From Palsa-744 sp036498265 (GTDB lineage: Bacteria; Actinomycetota; Thermoleophilia; Solirubrobacterales; Solirubrobacteraceae): a stretch of DNA of 64,000 nucleotides. Below, piece after piece: positions 33,142 through 40,418 of the stretch. The first letter of the stretch is position 1. Each line of letters begins with the position of its first letter. A program made the position numbers and the translations under genes. The stretch lies in assembly GCA_036498265.1 (NCBI GenBank), contig DASYFT010000006.1, positions 101,221 to 165,220 of the forward strand, in the 5' to 3' direction. The notes below the pieces were generated by a model, which was given only the letters and a program-made list of their open reading frames with translations, was not told the origin of the DNA and ran no database searches.

Positions 33142-33567
33142 CTAGGCCGGCTCGCCGACGGGGACCTCCGCCGGAGTCTCGCCCTCGGCCGCCGGCGCAG
33201 CCGGAGAGTCCGGCTCGGCACGGCGCGGGGTGGCGGAGGTCGAGCGCATGTCGGGCGCCTCGGGGACGCCCGGCTTCAGCTTGATGATCCGGAAGCGGAT
33301 GATGCCGTCGGTGATCCGAAGCGAGCGGTTCAGCGACGCCAGCAGCTCGGGGCTCCCGGCGTGGAACTGCAGCAGGTGGTACTCGGCGCTGGCTTTGCGT
33401 CCGATCGGGTAGGCGAGCGGGCGCTCGCCCCACTCGTCCTGGCGCAGGAGCTCCCCCTGTCCCTCGATCGCCGCGCGGGCGTCGGCGACGATCTTCGCGC
33501 GCGCGGCATCCTCGACCTGGGGGTCGAGCAGGAGCATCAGGTCATATATCGGTGCGGGCAGCGTCAT
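33142..33567 (-). CDS. rpsF: Ribosomal protein bS6
   Basis: 141 residues. The core (about 1-95) has Tyr-Asp-Leu-Met-Leu-Leu-Leu-Asp-Pro, Gly-Glu-Arg-Pro-Leu-Ala-Tyr-Pro-Ile, and Tyr-His-Leu-Leu-Gln-Phe. An Ala/Pro/Glu-rich tail of about 40 residues follows, not part of the fold. It binds bS18, whose gene is 1.4 kb downstream. Normal order rpsF-ssb is broken by the hydroxylase-like gene. Confidence 0.96.
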   Translation of the reverse strand: MTLPAPIYDLMLLLDPQVEDAARAKIVADARAAIEGQGELLRQDEWGERPLAYPIGRKASAEYHLLQFHAGSPELLASLNRSLRITDGIIRFRIIKLKPGVPEAPDMRSTSATPRRAEPDSPAAPAAEGETPAEVPVGEPA

Positions 33568-33605
33568 GCGGTTCGCTGCCGAAAGACTAGCGGACCCCTG
33601 GCCGG

Positions 33606-35072
33606 CTAACGGGAGAGGCCCTTCGCCCGGATGTCGGCCAGTTGCTCGTCGACCCAGTCCCCCGGATCCCGGGAGGTGACGATCGCGGCGAGCCCCTCGG
33701 CGCGACGGCGGCGCTCGCGCGGGTCCATGGTCAGGGCCGCGTAGATCGAGTTGGCGAGCTCCTGGATGTCGAACGGGTTGACCGACAGGGCGTACTCGCC
33801 GAGCTCCTCGTGCGCGCCGGTGTTCTCGGACAGGATCGAGACGCCCTCGCGCTCGTTGACGAGCGGTCCCTCCTTGGCCACCAGGTTCATGCCGTCGAAC
33901 ATCGCGTTGACCAGCAGCACGTCGTAGTGCTTGTACGCCGCGATCGCCTCGTCGAGGTCGTCGCGGAGCTTCAGCTGGACCGGCATCCAGTCGGGGGTGC
34001 CGTGGCGATGGTTGACGACCGCGACCAGGGCCTCGATCCGCTCCAGGTACTCGGCGTACTGCGGCACGTCCGTACGCGATGGCATCAGCTGGGCCATGAA
34101 CGTGACGCGCTCGGTGAACTCGGGATGCTGCTCCAGGAACAGGTCGAAGGCCGAGAACCCCCGCAGCACGTTCTTGCTGAGGTCCGCCCGGTCGACGCGC
34201 AGGATCAGGAAGTCCCGCCGGCGCTGCAGCAGCTCCTCCTCGAAGCGGCCTACGCGCTCGCTACGCGCGATCTGCCTGGTGGCCTGGTGGTCGATCGGCA
34301 GCGGGTACGCCCTGACCCACACGTCGCGGTCGCCGAAGCGCACGACCCCCCGCTCGAAGTCCACCTCGAGGTCCATGAGGTCGCGGCAGCACTGGAGGAA
34401 GTTGTGCCTGTAGGAGCGTGTGTGGAAGCCGATGATGTCGTTCGCCAGCAGTCCGGCGAAGATCTCCTCGCGGATGCGCGTGGGCAGGACCCGCCAGGCG
34501 TCGGCCTGCGTCCACGGGATGTGTATGAAGTGGTGCAGGAACACATCCGGCCGTGCGCGCCGGACCAGATCGGGCAGCGTGTACAGGTGGTAGTCGTGCA
34601 CCATCACCACCGGCTCGTGATGGGCCTCCAGCTCCTCCACCACGGCGCGGGCGAGGTCCTCGTTGACCACGTTGTAGCCGAACTCGAAGGCTTCGATCTC
34701 CTCGCGGCGGATGTCCGGGGCGTTCGAGAGGTCCCACAGGTAGTGCTGGATGAACCACAGCATCGGGTTCGCGAACACGTTGTAGAAGCGGTCATAGGCG
34801 TCCGGGTCGCTCACCACCAGGCGCACCTCGAACTCGCCGCCGCCGGGGGAGCGGACGGGGAACGCCTTCCCGCCGTGTTCGAGCGAGACCTCCGCGTCGT
34901 ACTCGTTCATCGCCGAGGCGATCCAGATCGCGCGGCGGTAGGAGGCCAGCCCCGTCAACGCCGTCACCAGGCCCCCGGAGCCACGCTGCACCTCTCCGCC
35001 GGCGTGGAAGGTCACCGGACCGCGGTTGCTCACCAGCACCAGCGGAGACCGCTGTGCCGGCTCGTCGTTCAT
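33606..35072 (-). CDS. otsA: Trehalose-6-phosphate synthase (GT20)
   Basis: 488 residues. GT-B fold enzyme joining a nucleotide-glucose to glucose-6-phosphate. Visible: Val-Ser-Asn-Arg-Gly-Pro near the start, Trp-Phe-Ile-Gln-His-Tyr-Leu-Trp-Asp, Val-His-Asp-Tyr-His-Leu, His-Ile-Pro-Trp, Arg-Val-Asp-Arg-Ala-Asp-Leu-Ser-Lys-Asn, Asp-Gly-Met-Asn-Leu-Val-Ala-Lys-Glu and Leu-Ser-Glu-Asn-Thr-Gly-Ala. Its ATG overlaps the TreT-like stop by 4 bp. No OtsB phosphatase is in the window. Glucosylglycerol-phosphate synthase is a possible alternative within GT20. Confidence 0.85.
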   Translation of the reverse strand: MNDEPAQRSPLVLVSNRGPVTFHAGGEVQRGSGGLVTALTGLASYRRAIWIASAMNEYDAEVSLEHGGKAFPVRSPGGGEFEVRLVVSDPDAYDRFYNVFANPMLWFIQHYLWDLSNAPDIRREEIEAFEFGYNVVNEDLARAVVEELEAHHEPVVMVHDYHLYTLPDLVRRARPDVFLHHFIHIPWTQADAWRVLPTRIREEIFAGLLANDIIGFHTRSYRHNFLQCCRDLMDLEVDFERGVVRFGDRDVWVRAYPLPIDHQATRQIARSERVGRFEEELLQRRRDFLILRVDRADLSKNVLRGFSAFDLFLEQHPEFTERVTFMAQLMPSRTDVPQYAEYLERIEALVAVVNHRHGTPDWMPVQLKLRDDLDEAIAAYKHYDVLLVNAMFDGMNLVAKEGPLVNEREGVSILSENTGAHEELGEYALSVNPFDIQELANSIYAALTMDPRERRRRAEGLAAIVTSRDPGDWVDEQLADIRAKGLSR

Positions 35073-36304
35073 GTCTCTCTCAGCTCGTTGAAGATCCGTA
35101 GATAATCGCGCAGATAGCGCGGCATCAGGAAGTGCCGCCGGACGTGCTCCTTGCCGCTGCGGCCGAGCGCCCGCCCGACGTCGGGATCGGACAGGATCTC
35201 ACGCGATCGCTCGGCGCACTGCTCGGCGCTTGAAACCAGGAACCCCGTCCTGCCGTCCTCGATCTGCAGCGGTATCCCACCGACGTTCCCGCCCACGAAC
35301 GGCCGCGCCTTCCAGATCGCCTCCGACACCGTCAGGCCGAAGCCCTCGCGGATCGACTTCTGGATCAGAACGTCGGAGTGCGACTGGAAGGCGTTGACCT
35401 CGATCGCTCCCACGTTGTTGAAGTTGTTGAGGATGTGGATGTCGGGATCGCCGTCGGCGTGGGCAATGGTGGCGTTGAAGTAGTCCCATCCCTCAGGGTC
35501 ATCGCTGGCCATCGACCCGACGAGGGCGAGTTGGACCTCGGGCATCGTCTCCTTGACCAGACGGTACGCGTCGATCACCCCGAGCGGGTCCTTCCAGGGG
35601 TCGAACCGCGACACCTGGCACATCAGCGGGCGGTCCACGTCGATGCCGAACTGCCCGCACACGAAGGCGGCGTCTTCCGGTGACAGTGCCATGTTCTTGG
35701 GGGTGAGGGGATCGATCGCCGGGGGCACCACGTGGACACGACCCTGCATCCCCGCGGGGACGTAGTCGCTCATGTGGAAGAGCGAGTCCGGGTAGGCGGC
35801 GATGTACGGGAGCAGGCGGGCGATCGTCTGGGGGTTCGGCGTCGAGAGGTCGATGTGGCAGCGCCACAGCCAACCCTCGGCCTTCTCGGGCACGAGCTGG
35901 CGCAGCGTCGCCGGCTGGGGGTCGTGGACCAGGCAGACGTCCCAGCCACCGGTCAGCTCGCGGGCGTTGATCTCGCCGAAGCGCAGCCATGTGGCCCACT
36001 GCTCCTCGTCGAGATCCTGCGGGGCGCCCTGGAGGGCGTTGTGCATCATCTTGGTCGCGTTGAAGAACTCCTCGCGCCCGTAGATGACCTGCCACTCGCA
36101 GTCCAGGCCGACGTCGCGCATCAGCGGAACGAGCGTGTAGAGGATCTCCGAGACCCCGCCGCCGAACGCGGTGGCCGAGATGTGCACCACCCGCCTGCCC
36201 TGGAGCGGCTCGGCCAGCTCCCGTATCTCGGCGATCAGCTCGCGCCCGACGATGTGCGTGTAGTCGGCAAGCGTCTTGTGTCCTACGGCAACGGGCTGGA
36301 GCAC
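35069..36304 (-). CDS. treT: Trehalose glycosyltransferring synthase (TreT)-like GT4 glycosyltransferase
   Basis: 411 residues from GTG 36304, close to the length of archaeal TreT. The opening Leu-Gln-Pro-Val-Ala-Val-Gly-His-Lys-Thr-Leu-Ala-Asp-Tyr fits that family. GT4 marks: Gly-Gly-Gly-Val-Ser-Glu-Ile, Val-His-Asp-Pro-Gln-Pro, His-Ile-Asp-Leu-Ser, Val-Ser-Arg-Phe-Asp-Pro-Trp-Lys, and Ser-Ile-Arg-Glu-Gly-Phe-Gly-Leu-Thr-Val-Ser-Glu-Ala. TreT makes trehalose from NDP-glucose and glucose. The open frame runs to 36391, but that part is Arg-rich with no homology. The ATGA overlap with otsA makes one unit with two trehalose-forming activities. Confidence 0.82.
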   Translation of the reverse strand: MLQPVAVGHKTLADYTHIVGRELIAEIRELAEPLQGRRVVHISATAFGGGVSEILYTLVPLMRDVGLDCEWQVIYGREEFFNATKMMHNALQGAPQDLDEEQWATWLRFGEINARELTGGWDVCLVHDPQPATLRQLVPEKAEGWLWRCHIDLSTPNPQTIARLLPYIAAYPDSLFHMSDYVPAGMQGRVHVVPPAIDPLTPKNMALSPEDAAFVCGQFGIDVDRPLMCQVSRFDPWKDPLGVIDAYRLVKETMPEVQLALVGSMASDDPEGWDYFNATIAHADGDPDIHILNNFNNVGAIEVNAFQSHSDVLIQKSIREGFGLTVSEAIWKARPFVGGNVGGIPLQIEDGRTGFLVSSAEQCAERSREILSDPDVGRALGRSGKEHVRRHFLMPRYLRDYLRIFNELRET

Positions 36305-36435
36305 GCGGCGGCACGATACCCCACCCGGCGCCCTGAACGGCCGGGCACGACTGCTCGAACGCAGGGACCTGCGGCCGCGCATCTTGCGCATCTTTAAGGG
36401 AACCTGGGACCGGCGGTGGAACTATCGTCTAGGCG

Positions 36436-38226
36436 ATGCTGAACGGGCGCCTCTATCGCGCTGCCTTCGTGCCGTTCCTGTTCGCGCTCGCGATCGCGGC
36501 CTTCTCGCTGACCGGGCGCCCTGGGGCGCTGACCTCCTCGCTGGCACCGGACGCCTTCGAAGGCGGCCCGGCGCTCTCGACGCTCGAGAGCCTGGCGGCG
36601 AGGTTCCCGAGCAGGCGGCCGGGGAGCGAGGGCGATCGGGCGCTCGCGCGCTACATCTCGCACACGCTCGAAGGGCTGGGCGGGACGGCGGGCGGCGGCT
36701 TCTCCGTGCGCAGCGTCGGGTTCGGCGGTCAGACGATCGACGGCACCCGCTTGCTCACCACGGTGATCGCCCAGCGGCCGGGCTCGACCAACGAGACGCC
36801 GATCGTGATCGTCGCGCACCGCGACGCCGCCGCACGCGGGTCGCGGGCGGAGCTGTCCGGGACCGCAGCGCTGCTCGAGCTGGCGCAGGTCTTCGCCGCG
36901 CGCGAGACCAAGCGCACGATAACGCTGGTGTCAACGAGCGGAGGCAGCGGTGGCGACGCCGGCGCGGCGAACCTCGTCTCGACCCTGCACGAGCCGGTGG
37001 ACGCCGCGATCGTCCTCGGCGACGTCGCGGGCAGGCGGGCGATCCGGCCGTTCGTGGTGCCCTACTCAGAGGGCTACGGGTCGGCGCCGCTCCAGCTGCA
37101 GCGCACGGTCGCAGACGCCATCACCCATGAGACCGGCTCGGACCCCGGCGGGCCGAGCACGTTGGGCCAGCTCGCCCATCTCGCCGTCCCCTTCGCCGCC
37201 GGCGAGCAGGGCGTGCTCGGCGCCAACGGGGTGCCGGCGGTGCTGGTGCAGGTGTCCGGTGAACACGGCCCGTCCCCCGCGACGAGCGTCGATCAGGAAC
37301 GACTCCAGGGCATGGGCCGGGCGGTGCTCAGCGCCGTGGGGGCGATGGACGCGGCGCCCGACGTGCCGGCCGCTGCCCAGACCGGCATCGTCCTGCAGCA
37401 CAAGATCCTCCCCGCCTGGGCTGTGCGCCTGCTCGTCGCCACGCTGCTGCTCGGCCCGCTGATCATGGCGGCGGACGGCCTGGCGCGCCTGCGCCGCCGC
37501 AAGCGGCCGGTCGCGCGCTGGATGCTCTGGACGCTCACCTGCGCGGTGCCGTTCGCCGCGTGCGCCCTGTTCGCCTACCTGCTAGGCCTGGCCGGGGTCA
37601 TCCCGGCACCGCACGCCCCGGTTGCGGCGAGCGGGATCCAGTTCGACGCCGGGGCGGCGGCGGCTGTCGTGGCGGTCGTGCTCGTGCTCGCCGTGGCATG
37701 GCTGCTCCGGGGCCGGCTGCTGCGCCGCAGGCACTGGCCCGCGCGCCCCGACCCGGAGGTGGCGGGCGTGCCGATGCTGCTCGTGCTGCTCGGCGTCGGC
37801 CTGATCGCGTGGGTGGGCGACCCGTACACCGCCCTGCTGCTCATGCCGGCGCTGCACGCCTGGCTGCTGATCGTCTCGCCGGATCTCCGTCCGGGACGCC
37901 TCGGCTCGATAGGCCTGCTCGCCATCGGCCTGGCGCCGCTGGCGCTGCTCGTGGCCTTCTACGCGCACCAGCTCGGGCTGGGTCCCGGCGGGACGGCGTG
38001 GATGGCCGTGCTGCTCCTCGCCGGCGGCCAGGTGGGCGTCGCCGGCGCGCTCCTATGGAGCCTGACGCTGGGCTGCGCGGTCGTGGCGGCGATGCTCGCC
38101 CTCTCGCCGCGGGCGCCGGCGCCGGGGACGAGCGGCGAGGAGGAGTTCGAGATCACGATCCGCGGCCCGCTCTCCTACGCCGGCCCAGGCTCCCTGGGTG
38201 GTACGGAGTCGGCTCTGCGACGATAG
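36436..38226 (+). CDS. Degenerate M28-like peptidase domain fused to a polytopic membrane domain
   Basis: 596 residues. One N-terminal helix (about 8-26) precedes an M28-like extracytoplasmic domain (about 45-310), then seven or eight membrane helices. Val-Ala-His-Arg-Asp at 126-130 keeps the first His-x-Asp. The expected bridging Asp region reads Ala-Glu-Leu-Ser-Gly-Thr-Ala, and the catalytic Glu-Glu of the Asp-Gly-Glu-Glu block is replaced by Ser-Thr-Ser-Gly-Gly-Ser-Gly-Gly (166-173). Metal and catalytic residues are therefore missing and the domain is probably a non-catalytic binder. The sortase start directly follows its stop. It diverges from treT. Confidence 0.75.
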   Translation: MLNGRLYRAAFVPFLFALAIAAFSLTGRPGALTSSLAPDAFEGGPALSTLESLAARFPSRRPGSEGDRALARYISHTLEGLGGTAGGGFSVRSVGFGGQTIDGTRLLTTVIAQRPGSTNETPIVIVAHRDAAARGSRAELSGTAALLELAQVFAARETKRTITLVSTSGGSGGDAGAANLVSTLHEPVDAAIVLGDVAGRRAIRPFVVPYSEGYGSAPLQLQRTVADAITHETGSDPGGPSTLGQLAHLAVPFAAGEQGVLGANGVPAVLVQVSGEHGPSPATSVDQERLQGMGRAVLSAVGAMDAAPDVPAAAQTGIVLQHKILPAWAVRLLVATLLLGPLIMAADGLARLRRRKRPVARWMLWTLTCAVPFAACALFAYLLGLAGVIPAPHAPVAASGIQFDAGAAAAVVAVVLVLAVAWLLRGRLLRRRHWPARPDPEVAGVPMLLVLLGVGLIAWVGDPYTALLLMPALHAWLLIVSPDLRPGRLGSIGLLAIGLAPLALLVAFYAHQLGLGPGGTAWMAVLLLAGGQVGVAGALLWSLTLGCAVVAAMLALSPRAPAPGTSGEEEFEITIRGPLSYAGPGSLGGTESALRR

Positions 38227-39111
38227 GTGGCGGTGTCCGAGATCCAGGTGAGCTCGAAGACCTCAGGCCCGGCGTTGGGCGCGCCGGAGCACGCCTCTCC
38301 GAGGTCGCGCCGTGCCCTTCGCGCACTCGCCGCGGCCCTCATCCTCACGGGGGCCCTGGCGCTCCTCGATGCCGGCATCACGCTCGTGTGGCAGGACCCG
38401 ATCTCGGCGATCTACGCGAAACTCCGCCAGGACCACCTGAGCGGAGCGCTGCGCAACGTCGAAGGCGCCGCGCCCACCGCCCCCGAGCGCAGGACGCTCG
38501 CCAGCCTCGCCGAGCAGAGCGCCCGGATCGCGTTCCTCGCCCGGGAGCTGCAGCGCCACAGCCGGCAGGGAAGCCCCGTTGGGCGGATCGTCATCCCGCG
38601 GATCGGCGTCAGCTTCGTCGTCGTCGCCGGGACCGGCACGCAAGCGCTCGAGAGCGGGCCGGGGGTCTTCCCCGAAACCGGCTTCCCGGGGATCGCGGGA
38701 ACCACGGCGATCGCAGGTCACCGGACCACCTTCCTGGCTCCGTTCCGGCACATCGACGCGCTCGCTCCCGGCAACACGATCCAGCTGAGCATGCCCTACG
38801 CCTACTTCACCTACACGGTCGTCGGACATCGGATCGTCGCTCCCACCGACGTCGAAGCGGCGGTGGCCAGAGTCGGCTACAGCCGGCTGGTGCTGTCGGC
38901 ATGCACGCCGCTGTTCAGCGCCGCCAAACGCCTGCTCGTGTATGCCCGTCTGACGCGTACGGTGCCGCGTGGCGCGGCCCGCAGGCTCCCGGGCGGCGGG
39001 CTGCCGCGAGCGATCGAGACCGCGCCCCCGTCCCCGGGCGGGCACGCGCGCCCGCGCCTACCAGCGGTGCTCGAACCCTTCGATCCCGACGTCATCGCCC
39101 CGCTCGTCTGA
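38227..39111 (+). CDS. Sortase (class D/E-like)
   Basis: 294 residues from GTG 38227, one base after the upstream stop; GTG 38233 is also possible. An N-terminal membrane helix (about 31-55) and helical linker precede the sortase barrel. The triad is His165 (Ala-Gly-His-Arg-Thr-Thr-Phe), Cys226 (Leu-Ser-Ala-Cys-Thr-Pro) and Arg235 or a nearby Arg (Lys-Arg-Leu-Leu-Val-Tyr-Ala-Arg). Sortases link secreted proteins to peptidoglycan. No obvious substrate with a C-terminal sorting signal is coded in the window. The Pro-rich tail after 242 is unusual. It converges on thiL with a 54-bp overlap. Confidence 0.88.
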   Translation: MAVSEIQVSSKTSGPALGAPEHASPRSRRALRALAAALILTGALALLDAGITLVWQDPISAIYAKLRQDHLSGALRNVEGAAPTAPERRTLASLAEQSARIAFLARELQRHSRQGSPVGRIVIPRIGVSFVVVAGTGTQALESGPGVFPETGFPGIAGTTAIAGHRTTFLAPFRHIDALAPGNTIQLSMPYAYFTYTVVGHRIVAPTDVEAAVARVGYSRLVLSACTPLFSAAKRLLVYARLTRTVPRGAARRLPGGGLPRAIETAPPSPGGHARPRLPAVLEPFDPDVIAPLV

Positions 39112-40095
39112 GAACGTCGCACCCGGCTCTCCGGCGAGCACCTCTCCGACCCAGCTGACGCCCACCCGGCCCTGGTCCCGTACGGCCCGCTCGGCGCGCG
39201 CGCGTTCATCGGGCGAGACGGTGAAGCAGAGCTCGTAGTCATCGCCGGGCCCGGCCGCCATCCGCCAGGCCGGAACCCCCAGCTCGGCCGCGATCTGCGT
39301 GACGCCCTCCTCGAGCGGCAGGTCCGCCAGCCGGAGACTCAGCTGCACGCCGCTGCTGCGGCCGATGTGCCCGGCGTCCGTGGCCAGGCCGTCGGAGACG
39401 TCGATCATCGCGTGGACGCCCGCGCCCGCGAGCGCCCGTCCCTCGCGCAACCGGGGCCGCGGGGAGCGCACCCGCTCCACCGCCACCTCCGAACCCGAGC
39501 CGGCTTGCGCGCGCCGCTCGAGCACCGCCAGCCCCGCGGCCGCGCCCCCCAGCCTTCCGGTGACGCCCACGAGGTCGCCGGCGAGGGCTCCGTCCCGCCC
39601 CACCAGCTCCCGCGCCTCCTCGGCCCAGCCCACCGCCGTGACGGAGATGATCAGGACCGGGGCGCCGACCACGTCGCCGCCCGCGATCGCGGTCCCCGTC
39701 TCCTCTGCCAGCGCGCTTGCCTCGCGCACGAGCGAGAGTGCGCTCTCCTCGGCGAACCCCGGAGGCAGGCCGAGCACGAGATACGCCTCGCCGGGCTCGG
39801 CACCCATCGCGGCGAGGTCGGAGAGCGCGCCCGCGAGCGCGCGGCGGCCGACCTCGCCGGGCGTGGCCCAGCCGTCGCGCAGGCGGAAGTGGACATCCTC
39901 GACCATCGCATCGACGCTCACCGCACAGACTCCTCTGGCGAGCACCACCGAGGCGTCGTCGCCGGGGCCGCGAACGACGCGGCTGCCGCGGCGGGCACCG
40001 GATGGATGACGGCCGTCCCCTTCGGCCGCGCCCGCGCCGGCGAGCTCGGCTGCGATCGATTCGATCAGGGAGCGCTCGGCGATGCCCTTGCTCAG
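39058..40095 (-). CDS. thiL: Thiamine-monophosphate kinase, unusual start codon
   Basis: About 345 residues if started at CTG 40095. It phosphorylates thiamine phosphate to the cofactor thiamine diphosphate. The conserved N-terminal part Glu-Arg-Ser-Leu-Ile-Glu-Ser-Ile ... Gly-Pro-Gly-Asp-Asp-Ala-Ser-Val lies upstream of the first GTG (39948), so that GTG cannot be the true start: it would remove the metal-binding Gly-Asp-Asp-Ala. Later motifs: Val-Asp-Ala-Met-Val-Glu-Asp-Val-His-Phe, Ala-Ile-Ala-Gly-Gly-Asp, Met-Ile-Asp-Val-Ser-Asp-Gly-Leu. No ATG, GTG or TTG is in frame between the motif and the infA stop. The CTG would overlap that stop, in the manner of a coupled start. Confidence 0.82.
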   Translation of the reverse strand: MSKGIAERSLIESIAAELAGAGAAEGDGRHPSGARRGSRVVRGPGDDASVVLARGVCAVSVDAMVEDVHFRLRDGWATPGEVGRRALAGALSDLAAMGAEPGEAYLVLGLPPGFAEESALSLVREASALAEETGTAIAGGDVVGAPVLIISVTAVGWAEEARELVGRDGALAGDLVGVTGRLGGAAAGLAVLERRAQAGSGSEVAVERVRSPRPRLREGRALAGAGVHAMIDVSDGLATDAGHIGRSSGVQLSLRLADLPLEEGVTQIAAELGVPAWRMAAGPGDDYELCFTVSPDERARAERAVRDQGRVGVSWVGEVLAGEPGATFSDERGDDVGIEGFEHRW

Positions 40096-40310
40096 CGGTG
40101 CCGGTAGACGATCCGCGCGCGGTCCAGGTCGTAGGGCGAGAGCTCGCAGCGCACGCGGTCGCCGGGCAGGATCCGGATCCTGAAGCGACGCATCTTCCCG
40201 GCGACGTGCCCGAGCACGATGTGGTCATTGTCGAGCTTCACGCGGAACATCGCGTTCGGCAGCGCCTCGATCACCTCGCCCTCGAATTCAACCTTGTCCT
40301 CCTTCGCCAC
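40092..40310 (-). CDS. infA: Translation initiation factor IF-1
   Basis: 72 residues from GTG 40310, the exact family length. The OB fold reads Ala-Lys-Glu-Asp-Lys-Val-Glu-Phe-Glu-Gly-Glu-Val-Ile-Glu-Ala-Leu-Pro-Asn-Ala-Met-Phe, then Gly-Lys-Met-Arg, then Asp-Arg-Val-Arg-Cys-Glu-Leu-Ser-Pro-Tyr-Asp-Leu. It binds the ribosomal A site. It is not in a ribosomal protein operon here but is followed by thiL. The open frame upstream is Ala/Gly-rich and not part of IF-1. Confidence 0.95.
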   Translation of the reverse strand: MAKEDKVEFEGEVIEALPNAMFRVKLDNDHIVLGHVAGKMRRFRIRILPGDRVRCELSPYDLDRARIVYRHR

Positions 40311-40418
40311 GCCGCATCCCATCCGGCCGCCCGACGCGGCGGCCATCGTTTCGCATATCGAGACCCAAACTACCAGCGCCACGCCGGAGAAGGGGCTCGG
40401 CTGAGCGCAGTGCGGCGC

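Noticed and set aside
33642..35105. A 487-codon plus-strand frame
   Set aside because: It is antisense to otsA with no recognisable motif; otsA has a full GT20 set.
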